Assembly (NCBI RefSeq): GCF_009882945.1
Contig: NZ_WTUY01000004.1
Location: 611,341-675,340 of the forward strand
Direction of reading: 5' to 3'
Origin: Alcanivorax sp. DP30
GTDB lineage: Bacteria > Pseudomonadota > Gammaproteobacteria > Pseudomonadales > Alcanivoracaceae
DNA: 64,000 nucleotides
Numbering within the stretch: the first letter of the stretch is position 1; every line of letters starts with the position of its first letter. Positions 39,074 to 48,240 of the stretch are shown here, in pieces. The notes below the pieces were generated by a model. That model ran no database searches. It was not told the DNA's origin and worked only from the letters and a program-made list of their open reading frames with translations. Position numbers and translations under genes: made by a program.

Positions 39074-40062
39074 TATTTCTTCCCCTTCTTGTTCGCCTGC
39101 TTGGCGGCTTTCTCATCCTGCTTTTGCAGCTCAGCCATGACTTCCTCACGAATGGTATCGTCGGCCATGGGGAAGCCCAGCTTGCGGCGTGCATCGAAGT
39201 AGGCCTGGGCCACGGCCCGAGCGAGGGTGCGCACACGCAAAATGAAACGCTGGCGTTCGGTGACAGAGATGGCCTTGCGGGCATCCAGCAGGTTGAAGGT
39301 ATGGGAGGCCTTCAGCACATATTCATAGGCAGGCAGCGGCAGGCCAGCCTCGATCAGCTTGGTGGATTCGCTTTCGAACAGGTCGAACTGCTTGAACAGT
39401 TCTTCCACGTTGGCGTGTTCGAAGTTGAAGGTGGACATCTCCACTTCGTTTTGCAGGAACACATCACCGTAGGTGACCTTGCCAAAGGGGCCATCGGACC
39501 ACACCAGGTCGTAGACGGAATCGACTCCCTGGATATACATGGCCAGACGTTCCAGGCCATAGGTGATTTCTCCGGTGACCGGGTAGCAGTCAATGCCGCC
39601 CACCTGCTGGAAGTAGGTGAACTGGGTGACTTCCATGCCGTTGAGCCACACTTCCCAGCCCAGACCCCAGGCGCCCAAAGTGGGTGATTCCCAGTTGTCT
39701 TCCACAAAGCGGATATCGTGAACCAGCGGATCAAAGCCGAGCATACGCAGGGAGCCCAGGTAGAGCTCCTGGATGTTATCCGGGGACGGTTTCAGGACCA
39801 CCTGGAACTGGTAGTAATGCTGCAGCCGGTTGGGGTTTTCCCCGTAACGGCCGTCGGTGGGCCGACGGGAAGGCTGCACATAGGCGCTGTTCCAGTTCTC
39901 CGGGCCGATGGCTCGCAGGAAGGTGGAGGGGTGAAAGGTGCCCGCGCCCACTTCCATATCCAGAGGCTGTACAACGACACAGCCCTGCTCTGCCCAGTAT
40001 TGTTGCAAGGCCAGAATCAGGCCCTGGAAAGTCATGATGTCCGTCTGCGGTTGTTCCGCCAT
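39073..40062 (-). CDS. glyQ: Glycyl-tRNA synthetase alpha subunit
   Basis: The catalytic class-II subunit of GlyRS, 329 residues. It opens [20 protein letters not shown] and has the family signatures [19 protein letters not shown] and [23 protein letters not shown] 40062 is chosen; a frame extending to 40158 has no family similarity. The C-terminal tail is Lys-rich (KKGKK). First gene of the leftward glyQ-glyS-gmhB-plsC series, divergent from tag. Confidence 0.97.
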   Translation of the reverse strand: MAEQPQTDIMTFQGLILALQQYWAEQGCVVVQPLDMEVGAGTFHPSTFLRAIGPENWNSAYVQPSRRPTDGRYGENPNRLQHYYQFQVVLKPSPDNIQELYLGSLRMLGFDPLVHDIRFVEDNWESPTLGAWGLGWEVWLNGMEVTQFTYFQQVGGIDCYPVTGEITYGLERLAMYIQGVDSVYDLVWSDGPFGKVTYGDVFLQNEVEMSTFNFEHANVEELFKQFDLFESESTKLIEAGLPLPAYEYVLKASHTFNLLDARKAISVTERQRFILRVRTLARAVAQAYFDARRKLGFPMADDTIREEVMAELQKQDEKAAKQANKKGKK

Positions 40063-40180
40063 GGTGAATCCTGTTATTCGATTACGATTTGCCGCCAAAA
40101 AGCAGGCGCCAAGTATACCGGGCTGTGAGGACCGGTGATACCGTAGGGGATCACCCAACCATGATAAGGATTGTCAGCCC

Positions 40181-40741
40181 ATGGAGCGTTGCCCCTGGTG
40201 CGGAGAAGACCCGCTGTATCAGCACTACCACGACCATGAATGGGGTGTCCCTGACTACGATGACCGCTCGTTGTTTGAGTGTCTGAATCTGGAGGGCGCC
40301 CAGGCGGGACTCAGCTGGATCACGGTGTTGCGCAAGCGCGATCGTTATCGGGAAGTGTTTGACGGCTTCGATGCGCAAAGGATCGTTGGCTATGACGACG
40401 CCAAGGTGGCCGAACTGTTGGCTGACCCGGGTATTATCCGCAACCGGCTCAAGGTCAGAGCAACAATCGGCAATGCCCGTGCTTATCTGGAATTGCGCGA
40501 AGAAGGCCGCAATTTCAGCGATTTTCTGTGGGATTTTGTCGATGGAAGCCCGCAGATCAATCACTACGCCACCCTCAAGGACGTCCCCGCTGCCACCCCC
40601 GAGGCCGAGGCCATGAGCAAGGCGCTCAAGAAACGTGGCTTCAAATTTGTTGGCCCCACCATTGTCTATGCCTTCATGCAGGCCACCGGGATGGTCAACG
40701 ACCACCTTGTCAGTTGTCCGCGGCACCGGGAATTGAGCTGA
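40181..40741 (+). CDS. tag: DNA-3-methyladenine glycosylase I
   Basis: Base-excision enzyme that removes 3-methyladenine. The 186 residues keep the zinc ligands at their E. coli positions, C4 and H17 at the N-terminus and H175 and C179 near the end, and the active region GLSWITVLRKRDRYREVF. Divergent from glyQ, as in pseudomonads. A heptamer-armed element begins 6 bases past the stop codon. Confidence 0.97.
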   Translation: MERCPWCGEDPLYQHYHDHEWGVPDYDDRSLFECLNLEGAQAGLSWITVLRKRDRYREVFDGFDAQRIVGYDDAKVAELLADPGIIRNRLKVRATIGNARAYLELREEGRNFSDFLWDFVDGSPQINHYATLKDVPAATPEAEAMSKALKKRGFKFVGPTIVYAFMQATGMVNDHLVSCPRHRELS

Positions 40742-40746
40742 AAAAA

Positions 40747-40890
40747 CAAGCTACAAGCTGCAACACGGGGCACCGCTTGTGTGTATCTGCGGGAAAGCGA
40801 TTCCGCGCTGAAACCCGGCAGCGCGGGCTCAGCGGTTCAGATTAAAGAACAAGCATTGATTCGTGTTGTAGTTTGCAGCTGGAAGCTTGC
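40747..40890. repeat. Heptamer-armed inverted element, copy C
   Basis: The left arm is CAAGCTACAAGCTGCAACACG and the right arm CGTGTTGTAGTTTGCAGCTGG. The central hairpin has perfect 8-bp arms, CCGCGCTG and CAGCGCGG. Confidence 0.8.
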
Positions 40891-40974
40891 TCCTCAAAAG
40901 TTGGTACACCCCTTGCTCTGTTCTTCATTGAGGAGAGTGGAAAAACAGACAGGACGTCTGAAGGGTGCATCGTC

Positions 40975-41706
40975 ATGAATAACAGCAAACCTATCGCCAT
41001 TATCAAAACGGGCTCTACCTACCCGCAGATCAGCAATCATTATGGTGATTTTGAAGACTGGATAACCCAGGGGCTTGGCGTGGCGGCACCCGTTTGGGTG
41101 ATCAATGTCCCGGCGGGGGACGCCATGCCGGAAGCGTCAGAGCTGGCAGGCGTTGTCATCACCGGTTCCCACGCTATGGTGACGGATCAGGCCGAGTGGA
41201 TGACAGGTCTGATCCACTGGCTCTATCGCGTCATTCATCATCAGCCAGCTCTGCCGGTACTGGGGTTGTGCTTCGGCCACCAGCTGCTGGCCCAGACCCT
41301 GGGTGGCGAAGTGGCCGACAACCCCATGGGGATCGAGGTGGGAACGGTGGCGTTAAGGCTGACGCCGGCTGGCCACCAGGACGCCCTGTTAAGCGCCATG
41401 GAGAATCATCCGTGGGCACAAGTGGTGCACAAGCAGTCAGTGCTTACTCCGCCGCCAGGGGCTGCGGTTCTGGCCAGTAATGTCCATGATGCCTGTCAGG
41501 CCTTTCGCTACGGTGACCGGGTCTGGGGGGTGCAATTCCATCCGGAATTCAGCGCCGATGTGATGCGTGCGTATCTCCAGGCGCTCAGTGGCGACAGCCT
41601 GACCCAACAGCAGGTGGATACCTATCTACAGGACGTTCGCGAATGTGAGGATGCCAGCAGTATCCTGGCCGGGTTTGCGCGCTTGATTCTGCCGCAGGTG
41701 GCTTGA
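40975..41706 (+). CDS. Class I glutamine amidotransferase
   Basis: A 243-residue GATase of the stand-alone GMP-synthase-like type, cytosolic. The nucleophilic cysteine is C99 in GLCFGHQ; the partner His and Glu are in VQFHPEF. The acceptor substrate is unknown; some relatives hydrolyse gamma-glutamyl compounds. ATG 40975 has AAGGG upstream and excludes an extension through the repeat. It lies between two heptamer-armed elements (copies C and D). Confidence 0.88.
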   Translation: MNNSKPIAIIKTGSTYPQISNHYGDFEDWITQGLGVAAPVWVINVPAGDAMPEASELAGVVITGSHAMVTDQAEWMTGLIHWLYRVIHHQPALPVLGLCFGHQLLAQTLGGEVADNPMGIEVGTVALRLTPAGHQDALLSAMENHPWAQVVHKQSVLTPPPGAAVLASNVHDACQAFRYGDRVWGVQFHPEFSADVMRAYLQALSGDSLTQQQVDTYLQDVRECEDASSILAGFARLILPQVA

Positions 41707-41714
41707 GAGCAGGA

Positions 41715-41845
41715 GCAAGCTACAACGCGGCAGTTATCGTCATGATCAGACCGTCTTGCCCGCGCACCCGGACGAGGTGCGCGGCGAGAGCATTTCGGAA
41801 CACGATGAACATTCCCGTGGTGCAGCCTGTAGCTTGAAGCTTGCT
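41715..41845. repeat. Heptamer-armed inverted element, copy D
   Basis: Short arms (CAAGCTACAACGCGG; CTGTAGCTTGAAGCTTG) and a central hairpin with perfect 9-bp arms CCGCGCACC and GGTGCGCGG. It fills the gap between two converging genes and ends 2 bases from the stop codon of the DUF4197 gene. Confidence 0.8.
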
Positions 41846-41847
41846 TC

Positions 41848-42573
41848 TTATTCCGCCGGCTGGGTGTTGGAGCCGAACACCGCGCCGATCAGCGCACTGC
41901 CCTGCTGCATGGGGTTCTGGCGGATCAGGGTTTCCTGCTCACCGATGCGGGTATAGAGCTGGTCCATGCTGTTGTCGATAACATAGTTTTCCAGGTCCAG
42001 ATTCGGCTTGTTAGTGAGCGGTAACTTATCGTAGGCGGCAAGGAACGTCTGGTATTGATCATAAAAACCGGTCTTGCGCAGGTTCTCTTCCACGATCGGC
42101 TGGAAGCGCTGGCGCAGGCTGCTTTCGGTCTCACCCCGGAAGTAACGGGTGGCGGCGGTATCCCCGCCCTGGATGATGCCCAGGGCATCGTCCACGCTCA
42201 TGGCATTGATGGCGTTCTTGAACACCGGTGCCCCGGCGGCCACTGCCTTCTCGGCGCCACGGTTCATGGCGGTTTCCACCTGATCCACATACTTGCCCAG
42301 GCCAAACTGGCGGAGGGTGTTGGTAACCGGTTCGGCGGCTTCAGGCAACTTCAGATTCATGGCCCCTTCCTGGGACAGCTGCGCAGCCGCAGCATCGGTG
42401 CCCTTGATCAGTGCTGCCTTGATCCCGTCGGCCAGCTTTTCGTCGGTGTTGTACCCGGCGCTCTTGGCCATGTCATTACTCATGCTCACCCAGGGCATGA
42501 CAGCTTCCATGTTCTGACAGCCGGCCAGGGCCAGGCCCAGAGAAAGAGGGACGATAGGCAGCAGTTTCTTCAC
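41848..42573 (-). CDS. DUF4197 lipoprotein
   Basis: A predicted lipoprotein of 241 residues: signal VKKLLPIVPLSLGLALAGC with cysteine as the lipidated residue, then the helical DUF4197 domain (LADGIKAALIKGTDAAAAQL ... GGDTAATRYFRGETESSL ... YDKLP). The function of this family is unknown. I prefer GTG 42573, which has AAGGAG six bases upstream, over ATG 42600. No sorting Asp is seen after the cysteine (CQNM), so it should go to the outer membrane. Confidence 0.88.
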   Translation of the reverse strand: MKKLLPIVPLSLGLALAGCQNMEAVMPWVSMSNDMAKSAGYNTDEKLADGIKAALIKGTDAAAAQLSQEGAMNLKLPEAAEPVTNTLRQFGLGKYVDQVETAMNRGAEKAVAAGAPVFKNAINAMSVDDALGIIQGGDTAATRYFRGETESSLRQRFQPIVEENLRKTGFYDQYQTFLAAYDKLPLTNKPNLDLENYVIDNSMDQLYTRIGEQETLIRQNPMQQGSALIGAVFGSNTQPAE

Positions 42574-42641
42574 GATGATCTCCTTGTTTTGGCTGTTCAT
42601 GCTACTGCATAGGAAGGGGCTGCTAAACACTTCTTTGAGGG

Positions 42642-42793
42642 GCAAGTTGCAAGCTTCAGGCTGCAACGCGGATCAGGCTGGTTGTAACTGATGGAAGATG
42701 CGCCGCGATTCACGGATCAGTGTTGCGTGGGCATAGCCTTTCAGGGCTCAATAAGCATTCTCGTGCCTTGCAGCTTGAAGCTTGTAGCTTGCT
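42642..42793. repeat. Heptamer-armed inverted element, copy E
   Basis: The left arm is GCAAGTTGCAAGCTTCAGG and the right arm GCAGCTTGAAGCTTGTAGC. The central GC hairpin is degenerate in this copy. The right arm ends 2 bases before the next gene's ATG, so it replaces the normal ribosome-binding region. Confidence 0.7.
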
Positions 42794-42795
42794 CT

Positions 42796-43425
42796 ATGAC
42801 CGACGACGATTACCGCGAACAGCACAAACAACGCCTGGCCTATATGCCCTGGCTGTATGGCCGGCTGAAGCCGAAGCACCGCGCCTGGGCGGCGCCGTGG
42901 CAGGCGGCGATTCAGCAGCGGTTGATGCAATTGGAGACGGTACACTTCGGCGCGGACTGCTTTGTGGCACCCCAGGCTGTGCTGCTGGCTGAGCCGGGTC
43001 GCGACATTATCGTGGCAGATGGAAGCCAGATCGCAGCAGATTGCGTCATTCATGGGCCCGTTAGCCTGGGGCGTCGCGTCAGTATCAATCACCATGTGAG
43101 CCTGGATGGCGGGGCTGCGGGTATTCATATCGGCGATGACAGTCGCATTGCCGCCTACTGTACCCTCTACGCGTTTAATCACGGCATGGCTGCAGATCGC
43201 CCGGTTCGCGAACAGCCGGTGAGCTCACAGGGCATTCATATTGGTCGCGATGTCTGGATCGGCGCCCGGGTGGGTATCGTTGATGGTGTCACCATTGGCG
43301 ACCATGCCGTGGTGGGCATGGGGGCGGTGGTAACGCGGGATGTGCCGCCCTGGACCATCGTGGCCGGCAATCCGGCCCGCCCCATCGGCCGCCGACCAGG
43401 TGCTCCTGAACAGCATGTGTCATAA
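42796..43425 (+). CDS. Hexapeptide-repeat sugar O-acetyltransferase (LbH family)
   Basis: A 209-residue acyltransferase with a left-handed beta-helix built from [LIV]-G-x4 hexapeptide turns (SLGRRVSI, GIHIGDD, GIHIGRDVWIGARVGIVDGVTIGDHAVVGMGAVV), ending in the typical VAGNPAR(PI). Probably acetyl-CoA dependent, acting on a sugar or surface polysaccharide; the acceptor is unknown. The ATG immediately follows a repeat arm and no Shine-Dalgarno sequence is visible. Confidence 0.85.
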   Translation: MTDDDYREQHKQRLAYMPWLYGRLKPKHRAWAAPWQAAIQQRLMQLETVHFGADCFVAPQAVLLAEPGRDIIVADGSQIAADCVIHGPVSLGRRVSINHHVSLDGGAAGIHIGDDSRIAAYCTLYAFNHGMAADRPVREQPVSSQGIHIGRDVWIGARVGIVDGVTIGDHAVVGMGAVVTRDVPPWTIVAGNPARPIGRRPGAPEQHVS

Positions 43426-43526
43426 GCCGTAACATTCTCTTTATTGAACATTGTTTAGCAGCTATGGCTAACTGTCATCAGTTAATTGAACATCGTTAAA
43501 CAAAAACCGGTAAAGAGGGATTTTCA

Positions 43527-43799
43527 ATGGATGAAAGCGCGATTCAACGCCACTCCAGCGGCTGGCTGTTCTATGTGAAGGCTGCCTTTGCCATCAGCCT
43601 GGGGCTCATGGTGCTGGGCATTGTCTGGCTGCCCACGGATCGGTGGATCAAGGGTTACCTGGTGATGGGCATCATGTTCGTGGTGGGCTCCACCATCACC
43701 CTGGCCAAGACCCTGCGCGATGACCACGAGGCACGGCGACTGATCAACCGTATCAGCGATGCCAAGACCGAGCGGTTGTTGAAGGAATATACAGAGTGA
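43527..43799 (+). CDS. YiaA/YiaB-type inner-membrane protein
   Basis: A 90-residue protein with two membrane segments (VKAAFAISLGLMVLGIVWL, KGYLVMGIMFVVGSTITLAK) and a charged cytosolic tail, matching a single YiaA/YiaB domain. These proteins are induced by envelope stress but have no known activity. RBS AGAGGGA precedes the start. The next gene is a PspA homologue, a common pairing. Confidence 0.83.
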   Translation: MDESAIQRHSSGWLFYVKAAFAISLGLMVLGIVWLPTDRWIKGYLVMGIMFVVGSTITLAKTLRDDHEARRLINRISDAKTERLLKEYTE

Positions 43800-43802
43800 G
43801 AC

Positions 43803-43885
43803 AGATCGGACGTCTGACGTCGGGAGTCGGACGCCAGAAGACAATAACGTTTTAGCGTCGGAGATCAGACTTCCGACGTCAGACA
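43803..43885. repeat. Heptamer-armed element, GACGTCG class, copy M
   Basis: The left arm is GGACGTC TGACGTC GGGAGTC GGACGCC and the right arm AGCGTCG GAGATCA GACTTCC GACGTCA GAC, which pair as an inverted repeat around AACAATAACGTTTT. It lies between yiaA/B and pspA. Confidence 0.7.
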
Positions 43886-43896
43886 AGGAGATTTTC

Positions 43897-44601
43897 ATGG
43901 CTACTGCATGGACCAAACTGAAAACCCTGATGCGCGGACAGGCGCGGGTGAGCATGGAACAGATCGTCAATGCCAACGACATGTTGTTGCTGGATCAGCA
44001 GCTGTATGAAACCGAGCAGGCATTACGTGATGCCCGCCGTCAGCTGGCGCGGTTGATGGCTGAGGAGAAGCTGAACCAACGCCGCAACACCGAACTGGCA
44101 GCCAAGGTACGGCATTATGAAGACGGTGCCCGCCAGGCACTGGCCGGGGATGATGAAACACTGGCGCTGGATATTGGCAAGCGACTGGCTGATCTGGAAC
44201 AGCAGCAGAGCCGCCTTGCCCGCCAGGGGGTGACACTGGAACACCAGAAGACCGAGTTCCAGACGTTTATCAAACAGGCGGCGGATACCCTGAAAACCCT
44301 CCGTCAGGAACAATCCCTGGCGCGCACCCAGGAAGCGTTATTTGGTGAGTCGCAACAACGGGACAACGAACACCGCGGGCTGGCCCAGAGACTGTGTGAC
44401 AGCCAACAGACGCTACAGCAGATTCAGCAACGGCAGGAAGAATGTCGCCTGTTGTGGCAAAGTGAGGTGCAACTGGGGGCGGACCTGACGGTATCCACAG
44501 GAGACAGCCTGGATCAGCGCATGGCGGAAGCGGGTATTGGCGATAGCCAGAGCCGTCGGGCGCAGGAGATACTGGCGGGGCTCCGTGAAGCAAAGGCTTA
44601 G
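43897..44601 (+). CDS. PspA/IM30 family protein
   Basis: A 234-residue, almost wholly helical coiled-coil protein of the PspA/Vipp1 class, which protects the inner membrane under stress by forming membrane-bound assemblies. Long heptad runs occur (LYETEQALRDARRQLARL, LADLEQQQSRLARQ). The family's amphipathic first helix is present (MATAWTKLKTLMRGQ). AAGGAG precedes ATG 43897. It probably forms a unit with the upstream YiaA/B gene across the repeat. Confidence 0.86.
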   Translation: MATAWTKLKTLMRGQARVSMEQIVNANDMLLLDQQLYETEQALRDARRQLARLMAEEKLNQRRNTELAAKVRHYEDGARQALAGDDETLALDIGKRLADLEQQQSRLARQGVTLEHQKTEFQTFIKQAADTLKTLRQEQSLARTQEALFGESQQRDNEHRGLAQRLCDSQQTLQQIQQRQEECRLLWQSEVQLGADLTVSTGDSLDQRMAEAGIGDSQSRRAQEILAGLREAKA

Positions 44602-44620
44602 GCATCCAAACAGTTTCCAG

Positions 44621-44718
44621 TTGCGAGTATCGAGTCTCGAAAGGCAAAACCTCACAGGAAAAACGGTTGTGAGAGATTCAGCTTGCTGAACGAAGCTTTT
44701 CGCTTTTCGCAACTCGCT
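44621..44718. repeat. Heptamer-armed element, CGAGTTT class, copy J
   Basis: The left arm is GCGAGTA TCGAGTC TCGAAAG and the right arm CTTTTCGCTTTTCGCAACTCGC. The GGCAAAACCTC core is the reverse complement of part of copy K, so J is the same element in opposite orientation. Confidence 0.72.
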
Positions 44719-44785
44719 TCTGGGCTTGGCGGAAATGCCCTGGGGCATTTCCGCCCACGACAAGATTAAAGAACAAGGAAATTCG

Positions 44786-45382
44786 GTGGCACGTCGTAAC
44801 CAACACAGCCGTGAGGAACTGCAGGCCCTGGCCATTCAGGCGGTGCGGGATCTGGTGGCTGAAAACGGGCTGGAAAAGCTCAGTGTGCGCAAAGTGGCGG
44901 ACCGTATCGGCTACACCGCCGGCATGCTTTACCACGTATTCGCCAATCTGGATGATCTGATTCTGCATGCCAATGCCGATACCCTGGCGCAGTTGCTTGA
45001 GGCCATGAAAGACTGTCCGGCCAGTACGCCCCGGGAACAGCTTCACCACATGGCCCGGGTGTATGTTTCCATGGCCCGTGAGCAAACCGCGCTGTGGAAG
45101 ATGGTGTTCCTCCACCAGATGCAGAACGCCGCCGAGGTACCGGAATGGTATCGGGGAAAAACCGCTACCCTGTTCGAACTGGTGGAAAGCGGCATGTCGC
45201 AACTGGCGGAACGGCAAAGCGCCGAGCAGATTCATTTGGCTGCACGGACGTTATGGGGCAGTGTCCATGGTATTGCGGTACTGGCCGCGGATGACAAGCT
45301 GGTGGTAGCCGGGGATGTGGATGAGCAGGCGATGATTGAATCGTTGCTGCAGCATTATCTGAATAGCTGGGCGGGGGAGTAG
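44786..45382 (+). CDS. TetR/AcrR family transcriptional regulator
   Basis: A 198-residue repressor-type regulator. The N-terminal helix-turn-helix is clear (LEKLSVRKVADRIGYTAGML, then YHVFANLDDLI), and the C-terminal part is a helical ligand domain with a WHG-like motif (LWGSVHGIAVL). I start at GTG 44786, with AAGGA upstream. Its target may be the MFS-acyltransferase gene just downstream, separated by copy F; that is inference from position. Confidence 0.9.
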   Translation: MARRNQHSREELQALAIQAVRDLVAENGLEKLSVRKVADRIGYTAGMLYHVFANLDDLILHANADTLAQLLEAMKDCPASTPREQLHHMARVYVSMAREQTALWKMVFLHQMQNAAEVPEWYRGKTATLFELVESGMSQLAERQSAEQIHLAARTLWGSVHGIAVLAADDKLVVAGDVDEQAMIESLLQHYLNSWAGE

Positions 45383-45532
45383 GCAAGCTACAAGCTTCAA
45401 GCTGCAACACGGGGTCAGGTCTGCCCTTGCTGAAAGGAATGCGCTCCGCGCTGTGATGCTGCGGCGCGGCGTTGGCCTTTCCGTATGGCAACAATCTTGA
45501 GTCGCGTTGCAGCTTGCAGCTTGAAGCTTGTC
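45383..45532. repeat. Heptamer-armed inverted element, copy F
   Basis: The left arm is CAAGCTACAAGCTTCAAGCTG and the right arm GTTGCAGCTTGCAGCTTGAAG; the best-formed pair in the window. The central hairpin is CCGCGCTGTGATGCTGCGGC... with GCGCGG. It begins directly at the TetR stop codon. Confidence 0.82.
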
Positions 45533-45566
45533 TCTTCTGCAAACCAAGGAAGAAAAAGGCATCACC

Positions 45567-47438
45567 ATGAAAAAAGGGTTGTTCTCATTACTGGCGTCAC
45601 GTCGTTTCGGGCCGTTCTTTTTTACCCAGTTCCTCGGGGCCTTTAACGATAACGTTTTTCGTCAGGCATTGATCCTGCTGATCGCCTCCGGCGTGGTGAC
45701 GTCGGTCAGCGTCAACACCCTGAACAACATGGCGTTGGCCTTGTTCATCGTCCCGTTTTTTCTGTTTTCTGCCCTGGCGGGACAAGTGGCAGACAAGTAC
45801 GACAAGGCCTTTCTGGTGCGCAAGATCAAGTTCGTGGAGATCTGCATCATGGTCGTGGCGGCCATCGGGTTCTATTTTGATGCTGTTTACTTCCTGCTTG
45901 GCGTGCTGTTCTGCATGGGTCTGCAGTCCACCTTCTTTGGCCCCATTAAATATTCCATCATCCCCCAGCATCTGGATGACCGGGAACTGGTATCGGGCAA
46001 TGCCCTGGTCGAGATGGGCACCTTCCTGGCTATCCTGTTGGGTTCCATTTCCGGTGTGTTGTTGAAAATGGATGGTGTAGGTGATGGCGTGGTGTCTATC
46101 GCCGTGATTGGTCTGGCGGTACTGGGTTATCTGGCCGCACGGGGTATACCCCATGCCCCCGCTGCAGACAGTTCAGTGAAGTTGAACTGGAATCTGTTCA
46201 AGGAAACCTGGCACATCATCGGCTATGCCCGTGAAGTGAAATCCGTCTGGATGTGTGTGCTGGGGATCTCCTGGTTCTGGTTTCTGGGCGCGGCCTACAC
46301 CACCCAGCTCAAGGTCTATGTGGATGACTACCTGTTTGGTACCGATGGCCTGTATGCCCTGCTGCTGGGCACCTTCTCCATCGGTATTGGCCTGGGTTCT
46401 TTCCTCTGTGAAAAGCTGTCCGGCAAACGCGTAGAGCTGGGTCTGGTGCCATTGGGTTCCATCGGCCTGAGCATGTTCGGTGTTGACCTGTTTTTCTCTT
46501 ACGCGGGGCTGGCAGGCGCTGGTCAGGTCGATGTGGCGGGCTTCCTGCAGCAGGCTGGTGGCTATCGGGTGTTGATGGATCTGCTGGGTATCGGGGTGTT
46601 CGGTGGTTTTTATATTGTGCCGCTGTTTGCCTTTATCCAGCACCGCTCCAATCCGCACCACCTGGCGCGGATCATCGCCGCCAACAATATTCTTAACGCC
46701 CTGTTGATGGTGCTGTCGGCGGCGGCGGGCATTGTGTTTATCGGCATGCTGGAATTCACCGTGCCGGAATTTTTCCTGGCCTTGGCCCTGGCCAACATTG
46801 TGGTAGCCGCCTATATCTATACCGTGGTGCCGGAATTCCTCATCCGTCTGCTGGTGTGGATGCTGACGCATACCATGTACCGGGTGAAGCACGAAGGCAT
46901 GGATAACATTCCCGACGATGGCCCCTGCGTGCTGGTATGCAACCATGTGAGTTATGTGGATGCCCTGCTACTGGCCGGGGCCATCCGTCGCCCGGTGCGG
47001 TTTGTCATGTTCAAACCCATCTATGACATGCCTTTGCTGAACTATATTTTCCGTACCGGCAAAACCATTCCCATCGATTCGAAAACCCGCAACCCGGAAA
47101 TCTACGAGCGTGCCTTTGTGCGTATCGAGGAGGAGCTGGCCGCGGGGGAAGTGGTTTGTATCTTCCCGGAAGGAAAGCTGACCGGCGATGGCGAAGTGGA
47201 TGAGTTCAAAGCGGGTATCGAAAAGATCATCGCCACCACCCCGGTACCGGTGATCCCCATGGCCTTGTCCGGTCTGTGGGGCAGCTTTTTCAGTCACAAG
47301 GATGGTCCTGCCCTGTCGCGCCTCCCCCGCCGTTTCTGGTCACGGATCAAGCTGACCGTGGGTAAGGCGGTGGCTCCGGAGGCCGTGAATGCCGTGGATC
47401 TGCGCAATCGGGTAATGGCCATGCGCGAGAGGCCCTGA
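45567..47438 (+). CDS. MFS transporter fused to a lysophospholipid acyltransferase (LplT-Aas-like)
   Basis: A 623-residue inner-membrane fusion. Residues 1 to about 420 form a twelve-helix MFS transporter with the LplT-like start FTQFLGAFNDNVFRQALILL. Residues about 430-623 are a PlsC domain with NHVSYVDALLL and FPEGKLTGDGEVDEF. Such fusions are thought to flip lysophospholipids inward and re-acylate them. The acyl-CoA/ACP ligase domain found in some family members is missing here. ATG 45567 is chosen from codon context. Confidence 0.9.
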   Translation: MKKGLFSLLASRRFGPFFFTQFLGAFNDNVFRQALILLIASGVVTSVSVNTLNNMALALFIVPFFLFSALAGQVADKYDKAFLVRKIKFVEICIMVVAAIGFYFDAVYFLLGVLFCMGLQSTFFGPIKYSIIPQHLDDRELVSGNALVEMGTFLAILLGSISGVLLKMDGVGDGVVSIAVIGLAVLGYLAARGIPHAPAADSSVKLNWNLFKETWHIIGYAREVKSVWMCVLGISWFWFLGAAYTTQLKVYVDDYLFGTDGLYALLLGTFSIGIGLGSFLCEKLSGKRVELGLVPLGSIGLSMFGVDLFFSYAGLAGAGQVDVAGFLQQAGGYRVLMDLLGIGVFGGFYIVPLFAFIQHRSNPHHLARIIAANNILNALLMVLSAAAGIVFIGMLEFTVPEFFLALALANIVVAAYIYTVVPEFLIRLLVWMLTHTMYRVKHEGMDNIPDDGPCVLVCNHVSYVDALLLAGAIRRPVRFVMFKPIYDMPLLNYIFRTGKTIPIDSKTRNPEIYERAFVRIEEELAAGEVVCIFPEGKLTGDGEVDEFKAGIEKIIATTPVPVIPMALSGLWGSFFSHKDGPALSRLPRRFWSRIKLTVGKAVAPEAVNAVDLRNRVMAMRERP

Positions 47439-47580
47439 CACAACAGATTAACCGTTCCTTTTACCGGGTTGCGCAATCCATACGCACAGTAACTTGCAGA
47501 TTGGCGAAAACCCCGCACACTCAATAATAATGATCGGGGCGTTTACCTGCCCCCCATGACAATAACAACAGGAACATGGC

Positions 47581-48237
47581 GTGTCGGAATCTACCCTGTC
47601 TCCCTCTGGTTTACGGACCAAGCTACAGCAGCTGCTTTTGCAGCTGCCCCCGGTGCAACGTGCCGATGAACGCTTTCATCAGGTAGAGCACGATGTGCTG
47701 CAGAACCTCAAGCTGCGGCTGGAAGCGCTGCAGACCCCTGGCGAACTGGCGGCCCCCCCGGAAACACTGGGCCAGTTGCTGGATGTCTCCATGGAGCAAA
47801 GCCAGGCCCAGGCCCAGACCATGCTGGTACGGCAGATCCTGTCTGGGTTGTCTGCAGACGAAGCGCGCATTCTCGCGGCCCTGTCTGACGGCAGCGCCTT
47901 TCCCATGTTGACGGTTTACAGCGGTGGCCGATTTTCACGGGGAGATGTGGTGTGTCGGCATTCCAATGTGGGCCGGGCCGCCGGCACGCAATGCACCGAC
48001 ATGATCGGGTATTACCTGCACCGTCTTTTTCAGCGGGGCTGGCTCATGTCGACGGCGTTTGAAGAAGCGAATCGTACGGATTATGAGCTGCTGGAAGGCG
48101 ACAGCGATTTTCGCAAGGCGCTGGGACAGTTACAGCAACACTGGCCCAAGCTGAAACCCCAACGGGAATCGCTGCGTTTCAGTCCGTTGGGCCATCAGCT
48201 GTGGCAGCAACTGGTCGCTGACGGGGAAGAGGGGTAA
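47581..48237 (+). CDS. Cytosolic protein, possibly Abi-alpha/DUF4393-like
   Basis: A 218-residue protein with no signal or membrane segment. The middle part (LSADEARILAALSDGSAFPMLTVY, then YLHRLFQRGWLM) resembles the C-terminal region of DUF4393 (Abi-alpha) proteins, which look like a winged helix; I rate that match as weak. It starts at GTG 47581 with AGGAA upstream. The stop codon is 3 bases before the next gene, so they are coupled. Function unknown. Confidence 0.6.
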   Translation: MSESTLSPSGLRTKLQQLLLQLPPVQRADERFHQVEHDVLQNLKLRLEALQTPGELAAPPETLGQLLDVSMEQSQAQAQTMLVRQILSGLSADEARILAALSDGSAFPMLTVYSGGRFSRGDVVCRHSNVGRAAGTQCTDMIGYYLHRLFQRGWLMSTAFEEANRTDYELLEGDSDFRKALGQLQQHWPKLKPQRESLRFSPLGHQLWQQLVADGEEG

Positions 48238-48240
48238 ACC

